A program made the translations under genes and the position numbers. The notes under the pieces are model-generated. The model had not been told where the DNA came from. It worked only from the letters and a program-made list of their open reading frames with translations, and ran no database searches. From JAWVEV01 sp033856535 (lineage in GTDB: Bacteria; Actinomycetota; Thermoleophilia; Miltoncostaeales; Miltoncostaeaceae), in assembly GCA_033856535.1 (NCBI GenBank), contig JAWVEV010000206.1, positions 1-23,277 of the forward strand: a DNA stretch of 23,277 nucleotides, in the 5' to 3' direction. Below, piece by piece: positions 1 through 6,642 of the stretch. Numbering within the stretch: the stretch's first letter is position 1; each line of letters begins with the position of its first letter.

Positions 1-21
1 CGGAAAGAATTTCGCGCCTGA

Positions 22-48
22 TGTCGATCCCGCCGCCGCCCGTTCGTC
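22..48 (+). promoter_or_regulatory. Putative ECF42-type promoter of the DGPF gene / sigma factor pair
   Basis: A TGTCGA hexamer at 22-27 is followed after 17 bases by CGTC at 45-48. From memory of the published work on ECF42 sigma factors in Streptomyces venezuelae, the target promoters carry TGTCGA at -35 and CGA/TC at -10 upstream of DGPF-protein genes. The site here lies about 50 bases upstream of a DGPF gene that precedes an ECF42-like sigma factor, so it is most likely the autoregulated promoter of the pair. Seen: the two motifs and spacing. Inferred: function. Confidence 0.65.
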
Positions 49-98
49 GCCTGGGTGACGGGCCGGGACGGCCGGCCCGCAGACCGAGGAGGAGCGAG

Positions 99-521
99 AT
101 GCGGTGCAGGGTGATCGTCAAGGCGGACCCGGAGATCGAGTCGGGCGCGATGCCGACCGAGGCCCAGCTGACCGAGATGGGGCGCTACAACGAGGAGCTG
201 GTCAAGGCCGGCGTCATGCTCGCGGGCGAGGGCCTGCACCCCAGCAGCCGCGGCGCGCGCGTCCGCTTCGAGGGCTCCACCCGCACCGTCATCGACGGCC
301 CGTTCACCGAGGCCAAGGAGCTGGTCGCCGGCTTCTGGATCCTCGAGACGGCGTCGCTCGAGGAGTGCGTCGAGTGGATCAAGAAGGCGCCCTTCGACGG
401 CGGCGCCGAGATCGAGATCCGCCAGGTCTTCGAGGCCGAGGACTTCGGCGAGGAGTTCACCCCCGAGCTGCGCGAGCAGGAGGCCCGGCACCGCGAGGAG
501 ATCGAGCGCCGGCAGGGGTAG
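99..521 (+). CDS. YCII-like DGPF-domain protein (ECF42 partner)
   Basis: A 140-residue protein of the YCII-related/DGPF family. The diagnostic DGPFTEAKE motif is visible near the middle (around residues 64-72), after a region rich in the residues typical of the dimeric alpha/beta ferredoxin-like fold. The chosen ATG at 99 is preceded by a strong GAGGAGGAG ribosome site at about 86-94; a longer reading frame from 21 has no comparable site and adds a Pro/Arg-rich tail unlike the family. The C-terminus is charged and helical (REQEARHREEIERRQG). Genes for DGPF proteins are the standard neighbours and targets of ECF42 sigma factors, and one follows here after 5 bases. The biochemical role of the family is not established; an enzymatic or ligand-sensing role in stress response is only a guess. 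Confidence 0.9.
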   Translation: MRCRVIVKADPEIESGAMPTEAQLTEMGRYNEELVKAGVMLAGEGLHPSSRGARVRFEGSTRTVIDGPFTEAKELVAGFWILETASLEECVEWIKKAPFDGGAEIEIRQVFEAEDFGEEFTPELREQEARHREEIERRQG

Positions 522-526
522 GGACG

Positions 527-1804
527 GTGGCGCGCGACGCGCACGCCGCCGTCGAGGCGGTCTGGAGGATCGAGTCGGCCCGGCTCATCGCCGGGCTGAC
601 GCGCATCGTGCGCGACCTCGGCCGGGCCGAGGACCTCGCGCAGGACGCCCTCCTGGCCGCCATGGAGCGGTGGCCCGCGACCGGCGTGCCGGCCAACCCC
701 GGCGCCTGGCTGATGACCGCCGCCAAGAACCGCCACATCGACCTGATGCGCCGGGGCGCGCGCATGATGGCCAAGGAGCCGCTGCTCGAGCGTGAGCTCG
801 AGATCCGGCAGGAGCTCAGCGGCGAGCCGGACCTCGAGGCGATCGACGACGACGTCGGCGACGACCTGCTGAAGCTGGTCTTCACCACCTGCCACCCGGT
901 GCTCTCGCGCGAGGCGCGCGTCGCGCTGACGCTCCGGATGCTCGGCGGGCTGACCACGCCCGAGATCGCCCGCGCCTTCCTCGTGCCCGAGGCCACCCTG
1001 GCGCAGCGGATCGTCCGCGCCAAGAAGACGATCGCCGAGGCGAACGTGCCGTACGAGGTCCCGACCGGCGCCGAGCTGGCGCCGCGGCTGGCCTCGGTGC
1101 TCGAGGTCGTCTACCTGATCTTCAACGAGGGCTACTCGGCGACCGCCGGCGACGATTGGCTGCGGCCGGCGCTCTGCGAGGACGCGCTGCGCCTGGGCCG
1201 CATCCTGGCCGAGCTCGCCCCGCGCGAGCCGGAGGTCCACGGGCTGGTCGCGCTGATGGAGATCCAGGCCTCGCGAACCCGCGCCCGCACCGACCGCGCC
1301 GGCAACCCGATCCTGCTGCCCGACCAGGACCGGAGCCGCTGGGACCGCATCCTGATCACGCGCGGCCTGGCCGCGCTGGACCGAGCCGAGGCGCTTGGCG
1401 GCGCGATGGGCCCCTACGCGCTCCAGGCGGCCATCGCCGCCTGCCACGCCCGCGCCCGGGCGGCCGAGGAGACCGACTGGGAGCGGATCGTCGCCCTCTA
1501 CGACGCCCTCGCCGAGCTGACGCCCTCGCCGGTGATCGAGCTGAACCGGGCGGTCGCGCTGGCGCAGGCCTATGGGCCGGCGGCCGGCCTCGACCTGGTC
1601 GACCAGCTCGTCGACGACCCCGCGCTGAAGGAGTACCACCTGCTGCCGAGCGTCCGCGGCGACCTGCTGGCCCGGCTCGGCCGCTTCGCCGAGGCTCGCG
1701 AGGAGTTCGCGCGCGCCGCAGCGCTCACCCGGAACGGCCGTGAGCAGGACCTGCTGCTGGGCCGGGCCGAGGCCTGCGCCCGCCTCGCGACGCCCCCCGC
1801 CTAG
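527..1804 (+). CDS. ECF42-type RNA polymerase sigma factor with C-terminal TPR-like extension
   Basis: A 425-residue extracytoplasmic-function sigma factor. Region sigma2 lies in about residues 10-80 (GRAEDLAQDALLAAMERW, then a NPGAWLMTAAKNRHIDLMRR segment) and sigma4 in about 120-175 (GGLTTPEIARAFLVPEATLA, a helix-turn-helix). The remaining ~240 residues form a helical extension with the VYLIFNEGYSA block (DUF6596) and a SPVIELNRAVALAQAYGPAA segment, characteristic of ECF42 proteins, which use this TPR-like extension in place of an anti-sigma factor. The GTG at 527 is chosen because it sits 5 bases after the DGPF gene stop with a purine-rich GGGGTAGGGAC upstream and gives the usual family length; the longer open frame is a shadow of the upstream gene. 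It probably transcribes its own operon from the promoter near 22-48. It converges on the marR-like gene with only 6 bases between stops. Confidence 0.92.
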   Translation: MARDAHAAVEAVWRIESARLIAGLTRIVRDLGRAEDLAQDALLAAMERWPATGVPANPGAWLMTAAKNRHIDLMRRGARMMAKEPLLERELEIRQELSGEPDLEAIDDDVGDDLLKLVFTTCHPVLSREARVALTLRMLGGLTTPEIARAFLVPEATLAQRIVRAKKTIAEANVPYEVPTGAELAPRLASVLEVVYLIFNEGYSATAGDDWLRPALCEDALRLGRILAELAPREPEVHGLVALMEIQASRTRARTDRAGNPILLPDQDRSRWDRILITRGLAALDRAEALGGAMGPYALQAAIAACHARARAAEETDWERIVALYDALAELTPSPVIELNRAVALAQAYGPAAGLDLVDQLVDDPALKEYHLLPSVRGDLLARLGRFAEAREEFARAAALTRNGREQDLLLGRAEACARLATPPA

Positions 1805-1810
1805 TCCGGA

Positions 1811-2248
1811 TCAGACCGGGGTCTCGAGCGCTCCGGCTCCCTGGAGCGCGCGGCTCAGCAGCTCCCGGAGGGCGGTCTGCTCCTCCGGGCTGAGCGCCGC
1901 CAGGACCTCGCCCTCGATGCTCGCCTGCGCCCGCTCGGCGCGCTCCAGCGCCTCGCGCCCCTCGTCGGTGAGCTCGACGATGTGGCGCCGGCGGTCGTCC
2001 GGGTCGCGGCGGCGCCGGACGTGCCCCGCCGTCTCCAGGTCGTTGAGCAGGAGGACGACGTTGTTCGGATCGAGGTGCATCGTCTCGCAGAGCTCCTGCT
2101 GCGGGAGGGTCCCGCCGTCGCGCAGGAGCGTCAGCGCGACGAACTGGCGCAGGCGCATGCCGAGGAGGTCCTCGGAGCTGCGTCGGTAGATGACCTTCGC
2201 CAGCCGCGTGAGGAGGACCAGCGCCCCCGGTGGGGATGAGTCGTTCAT
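1811..2248 (-). CDS. MarR-family transcriptional regulator
   Basis: A winged-helix regulator of about 145 residues. The recognition helix region reads LPQQELCETMHLDPNNVVLL and the wing contains DPDDRRRHIVELTDEG, the classical MarR signature with conserved D-x-R. N- and C-terminal helices would make the dimer interface. Start choice is uncertain: ATG at 2248 has AGGA at a reasonable distance, and an in-frame ATG at 2266 would add six residues. The gene is divergent from a DHA2-type exporter, the usual arrangement for a local drug-responsive repressor, and the palindrome at 2292-2316 between them is the likely operator for both. Ligand unknown. Confidence 0.92.
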   Translation of the reverse strand: MNDSSPPGALVLLTRLAKVIYRRSSEDLLGMRLRQFVALTLLRDGGTLPQQELCETMHLDPNNVVLLLNDLETAGHVRRRRDPDDRRRHIVELTDEGREALERAERAQASIEGEVLAALSPEEQTALRELLSRALQGAGALETPV

Positions 2249-2281
2249 CCGCGATGATCCTACCATCCGCGCAGACGGTCC

Positions 2282-2309
2282 TTGAAAAATTGATCGTCAC
2301 TAGTACAGT
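2282..2309 (+). promoter_or_regulatory. Candidate promoter of the MFS exporter
   Basis: TTGAAA at 2282-2287 and TACAGT at 2304-2309 are separated by 16 bases and resemble a sigma70-type -35/-10 pair in a locally AT-richer segment. The predicted transcription start would fall at or within a few bases of the exporter ATG at 2318, implying a leaderless or nearly leaderless mRNA; no Shine-Dalgarno sequence is present. Assignment is by eye only. Confidence 0.4.
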
Positions 2310-2316
2310 GACGATC
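2292..2316. promoter_or_regulatory. Palindromic operator between marR-like gene and exporter
   Basis: A 25-bp inverted repeat: arm GATCGTCACT at 2292-2301, five-base centre AGTAC, arm AGTGACGATC at 2307-2316. The arms are perfect complements. It overlaps the probable -10 of the exporter and ends one base before the ATG at 2318. MarR proteins bind such palindromes as dimers, so this is the likely repressor site for both divergent genes. Confidence 0.8.
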
Positions 2317-2317
2317 C

Positions 2318-3793
2318 ATGGAGCAACTCGAAAACACCGCCGCCTCGCGGCGCCGCTGGATCGCGCTGGGCATCGTCTGCCTCGGCCAGCTCATGATGGT
2401 GCTGGACGCGACAATCGTGAACGTCGCGCTGCCGGCGATCCAGAAGGACCTCGCCTTCTCCCAGGCCAGCCTGACCTGGGTCGTGAACGCCTACCTCATC
2501 GCGTTCGGGAGCTTCCTGCTGCTGGCGGGCCGCCTCGGCGACCTCATCGGGCGCAAGCGGGTCTTCCTCGGGGGCCTGGCGCTCTTCACCGTCGCCTCCG
2601 TGGCCTGCGGCCTCGCGACGGACCAGGCCGTCCTGATCACGGCGCGCTTCGTCCAGGGCATGGGCGGCGCGGTGGCCACCTCGGTGATCCTGGCGATCAT
2701 CGTCACCGAGTTCGCCGAGGCGCGCGAGCGCGCGAAGGCGATCAGCTTCTACACGTTCGTCGCCGTGGCGGGCGGCTCGATCGGCCTCCTGGCCGGCGGC
2801 GTCCTGACGCAGGCGATCAGCTGGCACTGGATCTTCTTCATCAACGTCCCGGTGGGCATCGCCGCGCTCCTGCTCGGGTCCGCGTTCATCAAGGAGAACG
2901 AGGGCATCGGCCTGCGCCAGGGCGTCGACTGGCTCGGATCCGTGCTCGTGACCGCGGCGACGATGATCGGCGTCTACGCGATCGTCACCTCGACGGACTT
3001 CGGCTGGCTCTCGTCCCACACGCTCGGCTTCGGCGCCGTGGCGATCGCGCTGCTGGCGATCTTCTTCGCGTGGGAGGCGCGGATCGAGAACCCGATCCTC
3101 CCGCTGCGCGTCCTGCGGCTGCGCGGGCTCATGGGCTCGAGCGCGGTGCGCGCGTTCCTCGTGACCGGGATGTTCACCTCGTTCTTCCTCGGCGCGCTCT
3201 ACCTCGAGCACGTCCTGGGCTACGGCGCGGTGGACACGGGCCTCGCCTTCCTCCCCATGACGCTGATCGTCGGGGCGCTCTCGCTGGGGATCACGGCGCG
3301 CCTCGTCGCCCGGTTCGGGGCGAAGGCCGTGCTCCTCGTCGGGCTGAGCCTCACCACCGTCGGGCTCCTGCTGCTGGCGCGGGCCGGCGTGGGCGCGAGC
3401 TACTTCCCGGATCTCGTCTTCGCCTTCACCCTCACGGGCCTCGGGGCGGGGATGGCCTTCCTGCCGCTGCTGACGATCGCGATGGCGGACGTGCCGCCGC
3501 GCGACGCCGGCCTGGCGTCGGGGATCGTGAACGTCTCGGTGCAGATCTCCGCCGCGCTCGGCCTCGCGGTGCTCGGCACCGTCGCCACCGACCACACCCG
3601 TTCGCTGACCGCCCAGGGGCACTCGGTGGCCGGCGCACTGACGGGCGGCTACCACCTCGCGTTCCTGATCGCCGCGGCGTGCGTCGCCGTCGGCGCCCTC
3701 ATCGCGATGGTCGTGCTGCCCTCGCCGAGCCGCGCGCCCGCCGCGGCGCCCGCGCCCGCCGCGGAGGGCGAGGTCCGGCCCTCCTCCACGTAG
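2318..3793 (+). CDS. DHA2-family MFS multidrug exporter (EmrB/QacA type)
   Basis: A 491-residue integral membrane transporter. The N-terminus (MEQLENTAASRRRW) is cytoplasmic and is followed by LDATIVNVALPAI at residues 29-41, the motif C/D1-like signature of 14-helix DHA2 drug:H+ antiporters. Motif A, GRLGDLIGRKRVF, is at 71-83 between helices 2 and 3. Length and hydrophobic pattern agree with 14 helices; the C-terminal tail is Pro/Ala-rich and soluble. It probably exports a hydrophobic or cationic toxic compound under control of the divergent MarR protein. The ATG at 2318 directly follows the operator and lacks a ribosome site, so translation from a leaderless mRNA is likely. Substrate cannot be told from sequence. 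The TAG stop abuts the stop of the convergent lpd gene with no spacing. Confidence 0.93.
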   Translation: MEQLENTAASRRRWIALGIVCLGQLMMVLDATIVNVALPAIQKDLAFSQASLTWVVNAYLIAFGSFLLLAGRLGDLIGRKRVFLGGLALFTVASVACGLATDQAVLITARFVQGMGGAVATSVILAIIVTEFAEARERAKAISFYTFVAVAGGSIGLLAGGVLTQAISWHWIFFINVPVGIAALLLGSAFIKENEGIGLRQGVDWLGSVLVTAATMIGVYAIVTSTDFGWLSSHTLGFGAVAIALLAIFFAWEARIENPILPLRVLRLRGLMGSSAVRAFLVTGMFTSFFLGALYLEHVLGYGAVDTGLAFLPMTLIVGALSLGITARLVARFGAKAVLLVGLSLTTVGLLLLARAGVGASYFPDLVFAFTLTGLGAGMAFLPLLTIAMADVPPRDAGLASGIVNVSVQISAALGLAVLGTVATDHTRSLTAQGHSVAGALTGGYHLAFLIAAACVAVGALIAMVVLPSPSRAPAAAPAPAAEGEVRPSST

Positions 3794-5215
3794 CTAGCCC
3801 CGGCGGCGGCCGCCGAGGTAGAGGTCGGTGATCGTCCCGATCGCCGCCTGGGCCGAGAATCCGATCGTCTCGGACAGGGTGGGGTGGGGGTGGATGGTGA
3901 GCGCCAGGTCCTCGGCGTCGGAGCCCATCTCGATCGCGTGGACAATCTCGGCGATCAGCTCGCCGGCGTTCACGCCGACCGCCCCGCCACCGAGGATCCG
4001 CTTGCGCTCGGGGTCGACGATCAGCTTCGTGCGGCCCTCCGCACGCCCCGTGCCGAGGGCCCGCCCCGACGCCGCCCAGGGGAAGGCGGCCACCTCGTGG
4101 GGCACGTCCCCCTCCTTGGCCTCGGTCTCGGTGAGCCCGGTCCAGGCGATCTCGGGGTCCGTGTAGGCCACGCTCGGGATCGACCGGGCGTCGAACGTCG
4201 CCGATCCGCCGGCGACGGCCTCAGCCGCGACGTGGCCCTGGTGGCTGGCGCGGTGGGCGAGCATCGGCTCGCCGGTGACGTCGCCGATCGCGTGGATGTG
4301 GCGCACGTTGGTGCGCAGCTGCTCGTCGACGGCGATCACGCCGCGCTCGCCGACCTCCACGCCGGCGGCGTCGGCGCCGATCCGGTCGCCGCTCGCGCGC
4401 CGGCCGACGGCCACCAGCACCCGGTCGTACGCCTGCTCGCGCGGGGCGCCCTCGCCCTCGAAGGTCACCCGGATGCCCTCGTCCACCGCCTCGGCCGCCC
4501 CGACCTTCACGCCCAGGTGGAGGCCCTCGTACCGCTCCTTGATCCGCCGCTGCAGCGGCCGCACCAGGTCGGGGTCGGCCCCGGCCAGAAGGCGGTCGAG
4601 CATCTCGACCACGGTCACGCGCGCGCCCAGCGCGTCGTAGACCGTCGCCATCTCCAGGCCGATGATCCCGCCGCCGATCACCAGCAGCCGCTCGGGCACT
4701 TCGTCCAGGGCGAGCGCGGCGGTCGAGTCCATCACGCGCGGGTCGTCCGGCAGGCCCGGGATGCGCGCCGCCTCGGACCCCACGGCGATGATGCAGGAGT
4801 CGAAGGCGATCTCCCGGCTCCCCTCGGGACCCTCCACGGCGAGCGCGTTCGGGCCGGTGAACGTGCCGGTGCCCCGCACCACCCGCACCTTGCGCTTGCG
4901 GGCCAGGTCGGCCAGGCCGTCGGTGAGCCGCCCCACCACTCCGGCGGTGGCCTCGCGCAGCGCCGGCAGGTCGATCGACGGCTCGCCGAAGCGGATGCCG
5001 AACGCCTCGGCCTCCTTCGCCTCGCTCAGCACCCGCGCGGCGTGCAGCAGCGCCTTCGAGGGGATGCAGCCGACGTTCAGGCACACCCCGCCGAGGCGCG
5101 AATGGCGCTCGACCAGCGTCACGGCCAGGCCGAGGTCCGCGGCCCGGAACGCGGCGGTGTAGCCGCCCGGGCCGCCGCCGAGCACGACCAGGTCGGCCCG
5201 GCCCTCCTCGCTCAC
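3794..5215 (-). CDS. lpdA: Dihydrolipoyl dehydrogenase (E3)
   Basis: A 473-residue flavoprotein disulfide reductase that reoxidises dihydrolipoamide on E2 with NAD+. The FAD motif GGGPGG is at residues 13-18, the redox-active disulfide GGVCLNVGCIPSK has Cys45 and Cys50, the NAD-binding GGGIIGLEMATVYDALGA lies near 175-195, a second FAD motif HAIGDVTGEPMLAHRA follows, and the catalytic His-Glu pair is in HPHPTLSET near the C-terminus. The GTG at 5215 overlaps the E2 stop by four bases (GTGA), indicating translational coupling in the aceE-E2-lpd operon; upstream open frame is a shadow. All key residues are present, so it should be active. Last gene of the operon, ending back to back with the MFS exporter gene. 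Confidence 0.95.
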   Translation of the reverse strand: MSEEGRADLVVLGGGPGGYTAAFRAADLGLAVTLVERHSRLGGVCLNVGCIPSKALLHAARVLSEAKEAEAFGIRFGEPSIDLPALREATAGVVGRLTDGLADLARKRKVRVVRGTGTFTGPNALAVEGPEGSREIAFDSCIIAVGSEAARIPGLPDDPRVMDSTAALALDEVPERLLVIGGGIIGLEMATVYDALGARVTVVEMLDRLLAGADPDLVRPLQRRIKERYEGLHLGVKVGAAEAVDEGIRVTFEGEGAPREQAYDRVLVAVGRRASGDRIGADAAGVEVGERGVIAVDEQLRTNVRHIHAIGDVTGEPMLAHRASHQGHVAAEAVAGGSATFDARSIPSVAYTDPEIAWTGLTETEAKEGDVPHEVAAFPWAASGRALGTGRAEGRTKLIVDPERKRILGGGAVGVNAGELIAEIVHAIEMGSDAEDLALTIHPHPTLSETIGFSAQAAIGTITDLYLGGRRRG

Positions 5216-6642
5216 AGCAGGATCCGGCGCGGGTCGGCCAGCAGGCCGGCCAGGTGGGTCGTGAAGCGCGCGCCCATCGCCCCGTCGACGACCCGGTGGT
5301 CGTAGGAGAGCGAGAGCGGCAGGATCAGCCGCGGGCGGAACTCGCCGTCGATCCAGACCGGCTTCGTCGAGGTCCGGGAGAGGCCGAGGATCGCGACCTC
5401 GGGCGCGTTGATGACCGGCGTGAAGGCCGTGCCGCCGATGCCGCCGAGGCTCGAGACCGTGAAGGTGCCGCCCTCCATCGCCTCGGCGGCGAGCTTGCCC
5501 TCCCGCGCCTTGCCGGCCAGGTCGGCGAGCTCGCGGGCGATCTCGAGCACGCCCTTGCGGTCGACGTCGCGGATCACCGGCACCAGCAGCCCCTGCGGCG
5601 TGTCGACCGCGACCCCGATGTGGCAGTAGTGCTTCAACACCAGCTTGCCGCCGTCGAGCGAGCCGTTGACGTGCGGGTACGCGCGGAGCGCCGCGGCGCA
5701 GGCCTTCAGCACCAGCGCGACCGGGGTCACCTTCACGCCCGCGTCGGCATGGGCGGCGTTGGTCTCCTTGCGCCACTGCTCCAGGTCGGTGACGTCCGCG
5801 TCCTCGTGCTGGGTGACGTGGGGGATGGCCGCCCAGTTGCGCGCCAGCCGCGGGCCCGCGATGCGGGTGAAGCGGGGGAGATCGACCACCTCGATCTCGC
5901 CGAAGACGGCGAAGTCGACCTCGGGCCACGCGGGTAGGTCGCCGGCCGGCGCCTTGGCGGGCTTCTTCTTCGGCTTCTCCGCGGGCGCCTTCTCCGGGTC
6001 CGCGGCCCGCTTCTCGTCGTCGGCCGGCGCTTTGCCGCCGGCCCCGCCGGCGTACGCCTCGACGTCCTCGGTCGTGATGCGGCCCTTGCGGCCGCTGCCG
6101 GTCACCTCGGCCAGGTCGATGCCCAGCTCCCGCGCGAGCCGCCGGGCGCCGGGCCCGGCGTAGACCTCGCCGTCGCCCGCGGGCTCCTCCTCGTCGGCCG
6201 GCTCGGAGGGCTCGTCCTCGTCCGCGGGCTCGTCCTCGTCGTCCTCGTCGGGCTCGTCCTCGGGGGACTCGTCCTCGTCCTCGTCCGCCGGCTCCTCCTC
6301 GTCGGGCTCGGCCTCCGCCTCGTCCTCCGCGGGCGCCTCGTCGTCGGCCGCCTCGTCGTCGTCCGGCCGCTCGACGACCTCGGCCTCGACCGAGCCGCCC
6401 TCGCCGCCCTCGAGCGTCAGGATCAGGTCGCCCTGGGAGACCTCGTCGCCCACCTTGACCGCGATCTCGGCGATGGTCCCGGCGGCCGGGGAGGGGACCT
6501 CCATCGTCGCCTTCTCGGACTCGAGGACGATCAGCGGGTCCTCGGGGGCGACCTTGTCGCCCGGCGACACCAGCACCTCGATGACCGGGACGTCGGCGAA
6601 GTCGCCGAGGTCCGGGACGACGACCTCGGTCACCTCAGCCAC
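5212..6642 (-). CDS. aceF: Dihydrolipoamide acetyltransferase, E2 of pyruvate dehydrogenase
   Basis: A 476-residue E2. Residues 1-80 form one lipoyl domain with the lipoylated Lys44 in ESEKATMEVP. Residues about 86-159 are an extremely acidic Asp/Glu/Ala/Pro linker. The E1/E3-binding domain follows at about 161-200 (GARRLARELGIDLAEVTGSG, then RKGRITTEDVEAY), then a Lys/Ala/Pro linker and the catalytic domain with DHRVVDG (His near 449). It transfers the acetyl group from lipoate to CoA. The linker is odd: flexible E2 linkers are usually Ala/Pro-rich and only mildly charged. The GTG at 6642 is chosen because GGAGG lies four bases upstream; it overlaps the aceE stop by 13 bases. A GTG at 6633 giving a GTGA overlap is an alternative. 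The AceE-type E1 next door makes pyruvate the likely substrate rather than branched-chain 2-oxoacids. Confidence 0.93.
   Translation of the reverse strand: MAEVTEVVVPDLGDFADVPVIEVLVSPGDKVAPEDPLIVLESEKATMEVPSPAAGTIAEIAVKVGDEVSQGDLILTLEGGEGGSVEAEVVERPDDDEAADDEAPAEDEAEAEPDEEEPADEDEDESPEDEPDEDDEDEPADEDEPSEPADEEEPAGDGEVYAGPGARRLARELGIDLAEVTGSGRKGRITTEDVEAYAGGAGGKAPADDEKRAADPEKAPAEKPKKKPAKAPAGDLPAWPEVDFAVFGEIEVVDLPRFTRIAGPRLARNWAAIPHVTQHEDADVTDLEQWRKETNAAHADAGVKVTPVALVLKACAAALRAYPHVNGSLDGGKLVLKHYCHIGVAVDTPQGLLVPVIRDVDRKGVLEIARELADLAGKAREGKLAAEAMEGGTFTVSSLGGIGGTAFTPVINAPEVAILGLSRTSTKPVWIDGEFRPRLILPLSLSYDHRVVDGAMGARFTTHLAGLLADPRRILL

Noticed and set aside
185..1639. A 484-residue open frame on the minus strand
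   Set aside because: It is antisense to the ECF42 sigma factor and has shadow-type composition (Arg/Gly/Val-rich, no motif).
6164..6385. CTCGTC-like tandem repeats considered as CRISPR or a non-coding satellite
   Set aside because: Repeats are short, imperfect and in frame within the E2 linker; there are no unique spacers.
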